Of a stretch of DNA of 64,000 bases, positions 52,872 through 61,646 are shown one piece after another; positions within the stretch are counted from its first letter, which is position 1; each line of letters starts with the position of its first letter. The stretch comes from Candidatus Chloroploca sp. Khr17 (GTDB taxonomy: Bacteria > Chloroflexota > Chloroflexia > Chloroflexales > Chloroflexaceae). The notes below the pieces were generated by a model that was given only the letters and a program-made list of their open reading frames with translations, was not told the origin of the DNA and searched no databases. A program made the position numbers and the translations under genes. Location: positions 1 to 64,000 of the forward strand of contig NZ_RYFF01000028.1 of NCBI RefSeq assembly GCF_004138165.1, written 5' to 3'.

Positions 52872-53016
52872 GAGGATCACCCAACGCCCGATACGTCTCC
52901 AACTGATGCTGTGAGAGCTTCCAGTCCGGCGGCAAGCGCTCGGCTAGTTTTGTTTCAGCTGCAACCTCTGTCGGATCAGCAAGTTTAGAGTGGACTGGAA
53001 GCGTTGTAATCTGCAT
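52867..53016 (-). pseudogene. 49-codon N-terminal remnant of a second type I-D cas3'
   Basis: A short open frame from the ATG at 53016 to TAA at 52869-52867. It reads MQITTLPVHSKLADPTEVAA and then LPPDWKLSQHQLETYRALGD-PL before stopping. The 'LP..W.LS.HQ..T..AL' pattern matches the region just before helicase motif I of Cas3' proteins, compare 'LPGTQLLYHQLRTAIAL' in the intact Cas3' at 45793-48165. Its position directly upstream of cas10d is the standard site of cas3' in I-D loci. The stop overlaps the TATAAT sequence used by the cas10d region, suggesting a deletion fused the remnant to cas10d. It could also be a short expressed peptide. Confidence 0.6.
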
Positions 53017-53177
53017 GGGAATTGCTCACTACGATGATACAAAAAGCAAGGTAAAGCTTCGGTAGTAATTTATTGGGTTGGGCACACCCCAATTATATCG
53101 GTGGCATCCCATACGCCCATGCGCCATGGCTTTATGCCAGTTACAGCTTGCACCATAGCCTGACTCTACTCTAGCAC

Positions 53178-53206
53178 GCTACCCTGCAAAATAGCTGCAG
53201 GGTAGC
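53178..53206 (-). terminator. Hairpin downstream of the WYL gene
   Basis: GCTACCCTGCA and TGCAGGGTAGC are perfect 11-bp arms around a 7-nt loop, 24 nt after the WYL stop. A T-tract is lacking. Together with the remnant ORF it occupies the 52839-53229 gap. Confidence 0.65.
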
Positions 53207-53229
53207 ATCGATCATAAGTGTTCAGGCAG

Positions 53230-54195
53230 TTAGGTATATTGTGCAAGGGTGGCGGCACATTCTCTCCGGAGATCATCAACAAGTGATGCTGGTGCTTTGG
53301 CAATGGCATGACGACCAAATGACATAACCCACCGGCGAATTTCGGCTAATGCACCGCTCTGAAAACGTAGGGTCATTGAACCATCGTTGTGTTCTTCGAT
53401 CTGCTGTGTGGGATGCCAGGTACGCCCACGCATGTAGTTCGACTGATAGGCGTCAAACCAGATCTCGATCGGTTCAGCACGATCGCCTCGTTCAGCGAGA
53501 AAACTTGTGTTGAGGTATTCTGCCGGGGAAAACGTGGGATCACGGGTGAAGCGCTCGCTTTTGCACACATTCCAGGCTTCAATTCGGCTGACAGAAAACT
53601 GTCGCATCTGCGTGCGATGATGATCAAAAGCAACAACTTGCCAATTGCCACGAACATTGAATAGATGGTAAGGCTCAATGATGCGCTCTCTCCGCTCGCC
53701 AGTACTGGCCGTAAGATAGAGAACCTTCACCGGCCAGCGTTCCTGCATGGCTTCGAAGAGGGCGAGCAATAATTCAGGATCAACCGTAGACGTTGCTCCA
53801 GGCTGAAAGGTATAATGCTGGGTCAAATCGTTCAAGCTGACCCGTAGCTCGACCGGTAAGCTTTCAGCAAGGCGATCAACAGCGTTGCGGAGTGGTCGTT
53901 CAAAGGCGGTACCTAGATAACGATGAACCAGTTCTACACTGAGGAAAAAGGCCATCAACTCACCCTCACTCATCATCATCGTTGGTAACTGCCAGGCCGG
54001 ATCAGTGTAATAGTAGCCTCGTCGTGATCGATCATATTTGAGGGGCGCATTGAAACGCTCTTGAAAAAAGGCGATGTCGGCCCGGATGGTTCGCTCACTT
54101 ACTTCAAAACGCTGCATAAAACTGGCTACATTTGGATATGCTCCACTGCGAATAGCGGTATCCATCGCAAGCATACGCTCTAGTCGTACAGACAT
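53230..54195 (-). CDS. WYL-domain transcriptional regulator of the CRISPR locus
   Basis: A 321-residue DeoR-like regulator with GAGGAG before the ATG. The N-terminal winged helix (about 1-60) contains 'FMQRFEVSERTIRADIAFFQ'. The WYL domain (about 140-220) has 'IEPYHLFNVRGNWQVVAFDH' (the WYL-equivalent is NWQVV) and 'MRQFSVSRIEAWNV'. A WCX-like C-terminal extension follows (IEIWFDAYQSNYMRGRTWHP). WYL regulators commonly sit upstream of I-D cas genes, where ligand binding controls expression. It lies 10 nt after a small HTH gene. Confidence 0.92.
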   Translation of the reverse strand: MSVRLERMLAMDTAIRSGAYPNVASFMQRFEVSERTIRADIAFFQERFNAPLKYDRSRRGYYYTDPAWQLPTMMMSEGELMAFFLSVELVHRYLGTAFERPLRNAVDRLAESLPVELRVSLNDLTQHYTFQPGATSTVDPELLLALFEAMQERWPVKVLYLTASTGERRERIIEPYHLFNVRGNWQVVAFDHHRTQMRQFSVSRIEAWNVCKSERFTRDPTFSPAEYLNTSFLAERGDRAEPIEIWFDAYQSNYMRGRTWHPTQQIEEHNDGSMTLRFQSGALAEIRRWVMSFGRHAIAKAPASLVDDLRRECAATLAQYT

Positions 54196-54205
54196 GATAG
54201 ACTCC

Positions 54206-54493
54206 TCATTCTCCTCTCACCCTACCGCTGGCGCACCGGTGCATTCCAATTCCAGCTTCCCACCACCCCGATGGCCGAGCGTGCTGCTTCGGTGCCGAGG
54301 CCCCAAACGACGAGGGCGAGGCAGGCAACACGGGAATGCCGTTGTCGATCATGCCTTGCACCAGGCGTCCAATGGTTGAACGATGCACTTCGCAGCGACG
54401 GGCTATTTCCGCCTGCGAAAGCGGCACGCGACTCGTCAATAACAACCGCTCTACCTGTCCTATGCGATCTGATTTGGCAAATGCTCGTGTCAT
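54206..54493 (-). CDS. Small HTH protein, probably truncated regulator
   Basis: A 95-residue protein from the ATG at 54493, with AGGAGAG 4 nt upstream. Residues 1-50 form a winged-helix (MTRAFAKSDRIGQVERLLLT, SQAEIARRCEVHRSTIGRLV), the type that starts two-domain WYL regulators. After 'GMIDNGIPVL' the sequence becomes compositionally odd (PASPSSFGASAPKQHARPSG) and stops, so the effector domain is missing. Either it is a decayed paralogue of the neighbouring WYL regulator or a small DNA-binding partner of it. A 10-bp inverted repeat lies upstream. Confidence 0.65.
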   Translation of the reverse strand: MTRAFAKSDRIGQVERLLLTSRVPLSQAEIARRCEVHRSTIGRLVQGMIDNGIPVLPASPSSFGASAPKQHARPSGWWEAGIGMHRCASGRVRGE

Positions 54494-54910
54494 GGTTCTC
54501 TCCTGCAATTGAGCATACCATATGCCTGCGACCAAAATTGCAACAAGACGGTGGCATGAGCATAAGAAAGAGCAGATGATCTTGTTGCAGGATGCGTCAC
54601 CACCGTTGCTTGCTGCCAAACATTGCAACCCCTCCTGTGTGCGCATTATGTCTGCTGTGCTCACCGTACCAGGGGGCTGTTGCAGGTAGTGCAACACCGC
54701 TTGAGCCGAGGTGCGCTCTTGGCGCCTTGGCGTCAAATCACGGTGCAAAGATGGCCGCAACGTACTCGTCTCACGGGCACATGTGCGCCAGGTGGCGTGG
54801 CGATACTGCGCGGCATTACCATGGCTTTTACCGATGAGCCCATGCCCTCCTTGCAACGCAAACCTGCTATACTGGCACGCGGAAAAGCCTTTTGTCAATG
54901 GAAGCAGCGC
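54494..54910. promoter_or_regulatory. Divergent control region of HTH gene and SLC13 gene
   Basis: 417 bp without a convincing gene. Inverted arms TGCAACAAGA (54539-54548) and TCTTGTTGCA (54580-54589) precede the HTH gene. Further TTGCAAC/GTTGCA motifs recur near 54625, 54675-54690 and 54850. An extended -10 element TGCTATACT (54865-54873) points towards the SLC13 gene. Confidence 0.5.
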
Positions 54911-56770
54911 ATGACCGGTGACATTCTCATTGTCCTCAGTATTCTTTTGGCAACGATCATTCTTTTTGTGAGTGATCGTTTGCGGCTCGATGTGGTGGCG
55001 CTGCTTGCGCTGCTCGCCCTTACCCTGACTGGTATCCTGACCCCGGCCGAAGCCTCGGCAGGTTTTGGTGATACGGTCGTGATCCTGATTGCGGCCCTTT
55101 TTGTGGTTGGTGAGGCGTTGTTGCAGACGGGGGTGGCGGCTTCGATTAGCCGTTGGCTCGGGCGGGTTGCCGGGACGAGTGAGTTGCGCATTATGGTGAT
55201 GTTGATGGTGGTGGTGGCCCCGCTTTCGGCCTTTATCAGTTCGACCGGGACGGTGGCGATTATGCTGCCGGTGGTGGTTGCGCTGGCCCGGCGCGCTCGC
55301 ATCAGCCCCTCGCGTTTGCTGATCCCGATGGCGTATGCGGCGCTCATCGGGGGTATGTTGACGCTTATTGGAACTCCACCCAATCTTGTTGCGAGTGAGG
55401 CTCTGGCCAATGCCGGTCGTGCTCCGTTTGGTTTCTTTAGCTTTACCCCGCTTGGCCTGCTCGTTCTGGGTGTGGCGGTCATCTTTATGGCCCTCGTCGG
55501 GCGTCATCTGCTTCCGACCCGAGTTCAGCCGCCTGCAGATGCGCCGGATGCACGCAATGATGCGCTCACATCGGCTGAATTGATCGATGCGTATGCCGTG
55601 AAGGACGATCTCGTCTCGCTGCGTGTTCGGCCAACGTCGCCCTTGATTGGCAAGAGTGTCGTCGAGAGCACGTTGAGCACGGCGTATGATGTGACGTTGC
55701 TGGCTTCGTATCCGTGGCAGCTTGATCGTGAAGCGCCAGGCAAGGCCCGGGCAGTCAATGCCAATACACGGTTTGCGGCAGGCGACCTGCTGGATCTGCA
55801 AGCTCCGACGGCACAGGCCGAGCGGATGGCGACTGAACTTGAGCTCGATGTATTGCCTTCGCCCCTCGAGAGCGGCCATTTGAACACAGGGTTGCTGGTC
55901 GTCGAGGTAGCCCTGACGCCGCGTTCGAGCTTTCTTGGGCGCTCGGTGGTGGATCTGGCGGTACGCAGTCGTTTCGGGGTCAATGTGCTTGGCGTGCAAC
56001 GCCTGGGGCAACCACTTAAGGATGCGTTTGCTCAGGAACCACTGCGTTTCGGGGATACGTTGCTGGTCGCCGGGCCGATGCCAACGCTCGCCCCGCTTGT
56101 GCGTGACCAGCGCTACTACGGTGATTTTGTAATTGCGGCGGTGCCACCCCAACTCGAGGCTGAACAAGAGACGACCATGGCATCGCAGGCCCCTGTTGCG
56201 ATCATCATTACCCTCTTGATGCTGATCGTGATGGCTGGAGGATGGGTGCCGACGATGACGGCTGCGTTGCTTGCCGCCGTGGCCCTGGTGCTGACGGGTT
56301 GCGTTAAAGTCACAGAGGTCTACAAACGCATGAGTTGGGAGAGTCTGGTCTTGATTGCGGCGATGTTGCCGATGGCAACGGCGTTGAACAAGACGGGGGG
56401 GACGGCGCTGATTGCCGGGGGCATTGTCGAGACGATCGGCCCCCTTGGGCCACTGGCGCTGATCGCAGGGATGTTCTTGCTCACCACTATCTTTAGTCAG
56501 TTCATCTCGAATACGGCGACGGCGGTGCTGATGATGCCAATTGCCCTCGAAGCCGCCAGCAAGCTTGGCGTTGGCCCTGAACCGCTCTTGATGACCGTCG
56601 CGATTGCCGCCTCGACCGCCTTTGCCACCCCGATCGCTTCACCCGTCAATACCCTCATATTAACCCCGGGTGGATATCGTTTTGCCGACTATGCACGGGC
56701 CGGCCTTCCGTTGCAAATGCTCGTGCTGGTGATCTGCATGATCTTTGTGCCACTTCTGTTTCCGTTTTAG
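54911..56770 (+). CDS. SLC13-family permease with two TrkA-C (RCK_C) domains
   Basis: A 619-residue membrane transporter from the ATG at 54911 (GGAAGC upstream). Two six-helix halves of the DASS/CitM-like fold flank a cytoplasmic region (about 215-395) with two TrkA-C domains: 'LVSLRVRPTSPLIGKSVVES' and 'VVEVALTPRSSFLGRSVVDL'. Signature loops are 'SSTGTVAIMLPVVVALARRA' with 'LTLIGTPPNLVASEAL' in the first half and 'FISNTATAVLMMPIALEAAS' with 'ASTAFATPIASPVNTLIL' in the second (SNT-type motif). The substrate is probably an anion such as sulfate or a dicarboxylate and is not certain. Bases 54968-55024 are duplicated at 36627. Confidence 0.9.
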   Translation: MTGDILIVLSILLATIILFVSDRLRLDVVALLALLALTLTGILTPAEASAGFGDTVVILIAALFVVGEALLQTGVAASISRWLGRVAGTSELRIMVMLMVVVAPLSAFISSTGTVAIMLPVVVALARRARISPSRLLIPMAYAALIGGMLTLIGTPPNLVASEALANAGRAPFGFFSFTPLGLLVLGVAVIFMALVGRHLLPTRVQPPADAPDARNDALTSAELIDAYAVKDDLVSLRVRPTSPLIGKSVVESTLSTAYDVTLLASYPWQLDREAPGKARAVNANTRFAAGDLLDLQAPTAQAERMATELELDVLPSPLESGHLNTGLLVVEVALTPRSSFLGRSVVDLAVRSRFGVNVLGVQRLGQPLKDAFAQEPLRFGDTLLVAGPMPTLAPLVRDQRYYGDFVIAAVPPQLEAEQETTMASQAPVAIIITLLMLIVMAGGWVPTMTAALLAAVALVLTGCVKVTEVYKRMSWESLVLIAAMLPMATALNKTGGTALIAGGIVETIGPLGPLALIAGMFLLTTIFSQFISNTATAVLMMPIALEAASKLGVGPEPLLMTVAIAASTAFATPIASPVNTLILTPGGYRFADYARAGLPLQMLVLVICMIFVPLLFPF

Positions 56771-56950
56771 ATAGGGTGACACCATGCGGCATACGCAACG
56801 GTACATGCTATAAGACGGGCTGTTTGACGCAAAGGCATTGACGAAAACGAGACGGGATCGATGTCAGTGCGCCAATCGGGTGTGCTACAATGACCTGCGC
56901 AAAGATGGGCTGGGTTGTGGTTCAATTGCCCCGTTGCGGTAGGATGTTGC

Positions 56951-58336
56951 ATGGAACAGGATACAATCGTAGCCATCGCGACCCCGCCCGGTGAGGGTGG
57001 CCTTGGGGTGGTGCGCATGAGTGGCCCCGAGGCAATTGCGTTTGCGTCCCGTCTTTTTCGCCCGGTGCGCCCCGGGCCGCTCTGCAGCTATCGGTTGCGG
57101 TATGGGCATGTGGTCGATCCGACAAGCGGCCTGGTCATTGATGAGGCGCTGCTGGCGGTGATGCGCGCACCCCAGAGTTTTACCCGCGAAGATGTGGTTG
57201 AGTTTTCGTGCCACGGGGGGCCGTTGCCGGTGCAACAGACGTTGCAAGGTTGCCTCGATGCCGGGGCGCGCCTCGCTCGCCCCGGTGAGTTTACGCTGCG
57301 GGCGTTTCTCAACGGGCGCATCGATCTTTCGCAGGCCGAGGCGACGCTTGATGTTATTCGGGCGCAGACTGATGCTGGTCTGGCGCTGGCGCAGGCGCAA
57401 CTTGGTGGCTGGCTCGCCCGTGAGGTGCGAGCCGTACGTGCCGTGTTGCTTGAACTGCTTGCCTATGTGACGGTGCTTGTTGATTTTCCCGAAGATGAGG
57501 TTGAACCGCAAGATATCGGGCCGCGCCTTCGCACGAGCCTTCAGACCGTCACCTCGTTGCTGGAAGGGGCGAACCAGGGCTTGGTCTATCGCCACGGGGC
57601 GCGGGTGGCGATTGTCGGGCAACCCAATGTCGGCAAGTCGAGCCTGCTCAATGTGCTGCTGCGGAGCGACCGGGCGATTGTGACGCCGATTCCCGGTACG
57701 ACCCGCGATACGCTTGAAGAGACGGCCAATCTCAACGGCATTCCGGTGGTCTTGATTGATACCGCAGGCATTCACGCGAGTAATGATCTTGTTGAGCGGC
57801 TGGGCATTGAGCGTTCACGGGCAGCCCTTGCCCAGGCCGATGTGGCCCTGCTGGTCATTGATGCCTCGCGCCCTGTCGAGGATGAGGATCTGCTGATCGC
57901 CCGGCTGACCGCCGACAAGCCGACGCTGCTTGTCTGGAATAAGCTTGACCAGCGAGACCCTGCTGCGCCCTCGCTCGCCAGCCTTGCCGAATACCTTGAC
58001 CATCCCCGGCTCGCGGCTACCGTCGCTACCTCGGTGGCAACCGGCGAAGGCCTTGAGACCTTGGTCCAAGGCCTTGTCCAGGTGCTCCTTGGCGGCCATG
58101 CACCCCTTGCCGCCGGCGAAGCTCGCCTGGTGAGCAATCCCAGGCATCACGATGCCCTGCGCCGCGCCCATGAATACCTGGCCGCCGCCTTGGCCGGCTG
58201 GGACGCCAATGATCCCACCGATCTGCTCGGGGGCGATCTGCTGGCGGCGCTCAATGCGCTTGGTGAAATCACGGGCGAGAGCGTTGGTGATGATTTGCTC
58301 GATCTGATCTTTTCGCAATTTTGCATTGGCAAATAG
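56951..58336 (+). CDS. mnmE: tRNA modification GTPase MnmE (TrmE)
   Basis: A 461-residue GTPase that with MnmG forms 5-carboxymethylaminomethyl-uridine at tRNA wobble position 34. The N-terminal folate-binding domain starts [20 protein letters not shown]. The G domain has G1 [11 protein letters not shown]2 [10 protein letters not shown]3 DTAG and G4 NKLD. The C-terminal FCIGK carries the catalytic Cys. All motifs are intact and the length is normal. The ATG at 56951 follows AGGA. It overlaps a possible TTG start of the next gene. Confidence 0.97.
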   Translation: MEQDTIVAIATPPGEGGLGVVRMSGPEAIAFASRLFRPVRPGPLCSYRLRYGHVVDPTSGLVIDEALLAVMRAPQSFTREDVVEFSCHGGPLPVQQTLQGCLDAGARLARPGEFTLRAFLNGRIDLSQAEATLDVIRAQTDAGLALAQAQLGGWLAREVRAVRAVLLELLAYVTVLVDFPEDEVEPQDIGPRLRTSLQTVTSLLEGANQGLVYRHGARVAIVGQPNVGKSSLLNVLLRSDRAIVTPIPGTTRDTLEETANLNGIPVVLIDTAGIHASNDLVERLGIERSRAALAQADVALLVIDASRPVEDEDLLIARLTADKPTLLVWNKLDQRDPAAPSLASLAEYLDHPRLAATVATSVATGEGLETLVQGLVQVLLGGHAPLAAGEARLVSNPRHHDALRRAHEYLAAALAGWDANDPTDLLGGDLLAALNALGEITGESVGDDLLDLIFSQFCIGK

Positions 58337-58346
58337 TAGTACCTGT

Positions 58347-59729
58347 ATGATCGCCTTTTTGCGCTGGCTTGCTCGTCATCTTATCGGTCTGGATTTTGTT
58401 GCGGTGGCGGCAGTGGCCGCGCTCAGTGTCGCGACCGAGCAGGTCTTTCCGCTGGCGCTCGGTGTCGCCCTCGCGGGCCTCGCGTTGCGCTGGTTTGCCC
58501 TGGGGGTGCCGAGTGTGCGCACGCCCGCCGATCTCACGATCCTGGCCCTTGCCTCGATGGCCCTCTTTAGCCTGACGATCTCGGAGCAGCCGGCGATCAC
58601 AGAGGTTCAGGTGATGCGCCTGCTGCTTGGCATGGCGCTCTTTTATGCGCTGGTCAATTGGGCCGTGAGCCATTTCCACTTTGGCCTCCTTACCTTTGGC
58701 CTCATGCTCACCGGGGTGGTCTTGACCCTAGGCGCTACCATTAGTGTGACATGGATGTCAACCAAGTTGCCGTTCATTCCCCCCGAGGTCTATGGACAAC
58801 CTTCCGATGCGCCCTACGAGCTTGATCTGACGGTGGTGGCCAATTATCTGAATGAGCGCATTCCACCTGAGGTCGCGCCGTTGCTTGAAGATAGTGTCAA
58901 TCCCAATGTGATGGCCGGCTATCTGGCGGTGCTCTTCCCCGTGATCGCAGCCCCGCTCTTCTTCAACCTGCGCGGGCTCTGGTGGCTGAGTTTGCCCTGG
59001 TTGGCCATTCTGGCCCCAATTGGCGCGATGCTCTTGCTCACTCAGTCACGGGGGGCGTTGCTTGGGCTTGGCGCGGCGCTGGTCGTCTTGCTGATGCTCT
59101 ATCTCTATGCGCGCCGCCTCGTCTTTGCCGGGATGATCGTGCTCTTCTTTGTGGTGATGGTCGGCCAGGGTCGCTTGATCGAGGTCTATGGGGCACCTGA
59201 TCAGATCCCGTATCGCGAACTGATCACGGCGCAAATTCCTGATGTTGATCGCGTGACTGATCGTGATCTCCCCGCCCGGATAGAGCTCTGGGATCGAGCG
59301 ATCCGCTTGATCCGCGATTTTCCCGTCACTGGGGTCGGGATGGGACTCTATTACCCTGCCGTAGAGCAGTATTATCCTTTTGAAAAGGTAGAGGTACAGG
59401 ATCATGCCCATAATCTGGTGCTCCAGGTCGGCGTCGATCTTGGCATCCCGGGCTTGCTCGCCTGGTTAGCGACACTCTTTGTGGTGATCGGCGCGGCGTT
59501 GCATGCTTTTCAGCGCGCCATTGATGTCAATGATCGCTTTGCCACCGGCTTTGCCGCCGGGCTCATTGCCGCCCAGGCTGCCATGCTTGTCCACGGGATC
59601 TTTGATGCCGTCACCTGGGGGATGGTGCGCCCCGCCATTCTGATCTGGGTGCTCTGGGGGGCCGCCATTGCCGTACTGCGCTTAACCTTTGCGCGCCCGC
59701 CGCAAGCTGCGACTGCTGATGGTGCATAA
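58347..59729 (+). CDS. O-antigen ligase/polymerase-like (Wzy/WaaL) membrane protein
   Basis: A 460-residue polytopic protein from the ATG at 58347; a TTG at 58326 overlapping mnmE is possible. About 10-12 helices are predicted. The family-typical features are 'LLLTQSRGALLGLGAALVVL' (S-R-G in a helix start), a large periplasmic loop (about 295-360), and 'DFPVTGVGMGLYYPA' followed by HAHN-L (DHAHNLVLQVGVDLGIPGLL). The H-x-H-N motif after a G-x-G-loop is characteristic of O-antigen ligases and related polymerases. It is probably involved in surface polysaccharide or glycoprotein assembly. Confidence 0.87.
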   Translation: MIAFLRWLARHLIGLDFVAVAAVAALSVATEQVFPLALGVALAGLALRWFALGVPSVRTPADLTILALASMALFSLTISEQPAITEVQVMRLLLGMALFYALVNWAVSHFHFGLLTFGLMLTGVVLTLGATISVTWMSTKLPFIPPEVYGQPSDAPYELDLTVVANYLNERIPPEVAPLLEDSVNPNVMAGYLAVLFPVIAAPLFFNLRGLWWLSLPWLAILAPIGAMLLLTQSRGALLGLGAALVVLLMLYLYARRLVFAGMIVLFFVVMVGQGRLIEVYGAPDQIPYRELITAQIPDVDRVTDRDLPARIELWDRAIRLIRDFPVTGVGMGLYYPAVEQYYPFEKVEVQDHAHNLVLQVGVDLGIPGLLAWLATLFVVIGAALHAFQRAIDVNDRFATGFAAGLIAAQAAMLVHGIFDAVTWGMVRPAILIWVLWGAAIAVLRLTFARPPQAATADGA

Positions 59730-59809
59730 AGGTCGCCCCCGGTCGGCAGCATACCGCGTACCCCCGATGGCAAGCAATGCAAGCCATATGCTTGCGGTAT
59801 ACTGTACCT

Positions 59810-60562
59810 ATGCATACACATCCTTTACTCCGTGGCGCATGGATTCCTAAACATCTCTTTGCGCTCACGATCTTTATCACCCTCGTAAGCCTTGGTATCT
59901 GGCAGTTGCTGCGCCTCGACGAACGCCGTAGTGCCAATGCCGAACGCATTGCCTTGCTCGATCAGGCTCCTCTGACCATCACCGGTACCGAACCCGACCT
60001 CGCAGCGCTGATCGGCCGCAAAGTACGGGTCACAGGAACCTATCGCAATGAAGAGAGTGTCGTGCTCAGAGGGCGGCGCTCAGACAGTGGGGTTGATGGA
60101 GTCCACTTGCTCACCCCACTCCAACTCAGTGGCAACGAAGCGGCTATTCTTGTTGACCGGGGCTGGCTGCCGAGCAACCAGCGGAGTCCGAGTGACCTGG
60201 CGGGCTATGCGGTCGCTCGTGAAGTCACACTCGAAGGATTTGCCTGGGCACCGCAGGTACGCCCCGACTCGCCGCTTGCCCCACGCGACTTGCCCTTGCC
60301 AGGTGAAACACGGGTTGAAGCTTGGGTACGCGTTGATGTCGCCGGTCTCCAACAACAGGTTGGCATACCACTGCTCCCGCTCTACATCGAAGTCCTCCCC
60401 ACGGCTGACGCAGCGACCCTCCCGCGCCCCCCCGATCCCCGCCAGCTCGACGAAGGGCCACACCTCGGCTATGCCCTGCAATGGTTCACCTTCGCCGGAA
60501 TGATGATCGTGGTCTACACCATCTTGATCCGCCAGGAATTGCAGCGCTACGCGACAACATAG
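59810..60562 (+). CDS. SURF1-family cytochrome oxidase assembly protein
   Basis: A 250-residue protein from the ATG at 59810, with no ribosome site; TATACT lies just upstream, so the mRNA may be nearly leaderless. Two terminal membrane helices (LFALTIFITLVSLGIWQLLR and FTFAGMMIVVYTILIRQEL) flank a periplasmic domain with 'VRVTGTYRNEESVVLRGRRS', 'AILVDRGWLPSNQ' (the conserved RGW) and 'GPHLGYALQWFTFA'. SURF1 helps insert haem into cytochrome oxidase subunit I. It implies an aerobic or microaerobic respiratory chain. Confidence 0.92.
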   Translation: MHTHPLLRGAWIPKHLFALTIFITLVSLGIWQLLRLDERRSANAERIALLDQAPLTITGTEPDLAALIGRKVRVTGTYRNEESVVLRGRRSDSGVDGVHLLTPLQLSGNEAAILVDRGWLPSNQRSPSDLAGYAVAREVTLEGFAWAPQVRPDSPLAPRDLPLPGETRVEAWVRVDVAGLQQQVGIPLLPLYIEVLPTADAATLPRPPDPRQLDEGPHLGYALQWFTFAGMMIVVYTILIRQELQRYATT

Positions 60563-60620
60563 ACGCCTGCGGCCTCGGCACCTTCACCGTGGGTGAGGGA
60601 TTGGCGCCGCTGGTGTCCGA

Positions 60621-60790
60621 CCCCGTCACCGGGTGGGCGCGGCTGGGCCGCTGGTGCCCGACCCCGTCACCGGGTGGGCGCGGCTGGGCCGCTGGTGCCC
60701 GACCCCGTCACCGGGTGGGCGCGGCTGGCCGCTGGTACCCGGGCCCGTCACCGGGTGGGCGCGGCCAAAGGTACCCGGGCCCGTCACCGG
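60621..60790. repeat. Tandem repeat, about 41-bp unit, five copies
   Basis: Units starting CCCCGTCACCGGGTGGGCGC occur at 60621, 60662, 60703, 60743 and 60779, with periods of 41, 41, 40 and 36. The later two are shortened. Each unit contains a GGTGCCCGACCCC...CACCGGGT partial palindrome. No coding function is evident. Confidence 0.85.
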
Positions 60791-60829
60791 GTGTGAGGGG
60801 TTGGTGCCGTAGGCACCAGCCCCTCACAC
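60791..60829 (-). terminator. 18-bp-stem hairpin at the end of the tandem repeat
   Basis: GTGTGAGGGGTTGGTGCC and GGCACCAGCCCCTCACAC pair with one G-U-type mismatch and a GTA loop. It overlaps the last codons of the inositol-monophosphatase-like gene and would form just at its stop. Confidence 0.65.
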
Positions 60830-61612
60830 ACATGCAATATACCCAAGGAGTTTGTCGATCAACTGGGGCGGGGCCAGGATAATTGGCTCGGGTAGGCGGT
60901 GTTGCACCAGGAGCGCCGGCACATCGACGGGTGCGCCACTGAGGCCCATTACTACCGCACCAGCGGCACGCAGAATCGCAAAACCCGCCGCCAGATCCCA
61001 GAGGTTCGCACGCCCGATCAATGCCCCAACCGAACTCCCACGGGCAACATAACAACAATCAGCCGCGACACTGCTCAACACCCGCGTTTTGCCAGGAAAA
61101 CAGAGCCGAAATTGGCGATGCACATACGATGAAACGCTCATCCAGTCGTTGGGATCAATCGAGGTCACCTGACTGACGGTGATCGGCAACTCGTTGCGAA
61201 ACGCGGGGCCAGTGGCATCAGCCCAGTAGCAATCACCGAGAATCGGTAACAAAATGACCCCGAGGTAGGGTTGACCATGGCGCAGCAGCCCGACCGAGAC
61301 ACACCAGGTCGGCAGGCCCGCCACAAAAGCCCCCGTGCCATCAATCGGATCAAGGCACCAGACATACTCGCGATCAGTGTCCCCGCTCCCATGCTCTTCG
61401 CCAATAATGCCATGATCAGGATACCGAGCCGTAATGCGCTCACGCAGCATATGCTCAATCTCAAGATCTGCCTGGGTCACCAGGCTCAGATCAGCTTTCC
61501 GCTGGGCCTGCACATTATTAAAGTAACTCATTGCAAGGACACCAGCTTCAGCCACCCACTCACGTACCGCATCGATGGCAATCTCACTCACAGTGCGCTC
61601 ACTTTCAGGCAA
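60824..61612 (-). CDS. Inositol monophosphatase-family phosphatase
   Basis: A 262-residue Mg2+/Li+-type phosphatase (SuhB/HisN/CysQ relatives). Metal-site motifs are 'IIGEEHG' (about 70), 'WCLDPIDGTGAF' (D-P-I-D-G-T, about 88) and 'NLWDLAAGFAILRAAGA' (W-D-x-A-A-G, about 205). The start is TTG 61612, or a GTG at 61591 that would give 255 residues; neither has a strong ribosome site. It could dephosphorylate inositol phosphate, histidinol phosphate or PAP. The context, next to surE, does not decide. Confidence 0.9.
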   Translation of the reverse strand: MPESERTVSEIAIDAVREWVAEAGVLAMSYFNNVQAQRKADLSLVTQADLEIEHMLRERITARYPDHGIIGEEHGSGDTDREYVWCLDPIDGTGAFVAGLPTWCVSVGLLRHGQPYLGVILLPILGDCYWADATGPAFRNELPITVSQVTSIDPNDWMSVSSYVHRQFRLCFPGKTRVLSSVAADCCYVARGSSVGALIGRANLWDLAAGFAILRAAGAVVMGLSGAPVDVPALLVQHRLPEPIILAPPQLIDKLLGYIACV

Positions 61613-61646
61613 GCCTTTTTATGCGAAGGGAAGGTTCCAGGCTCCT

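Noticed and set aside
54494-56167. Minus-strand 653-residue open frame covering the SLC13 gene
   Set aside because: Only its last 95 codons (from 54493) are a real HTH gene. The upstream part is antisense to a clear SLC13 permease and is low-complexity basic.
54911-56770. SLC13 gene as part of a CRISPR accessory system
   Set aside because: It is a standard transporter on the opposite strand. Its link to the island is the duplicated 57 bp, not function.
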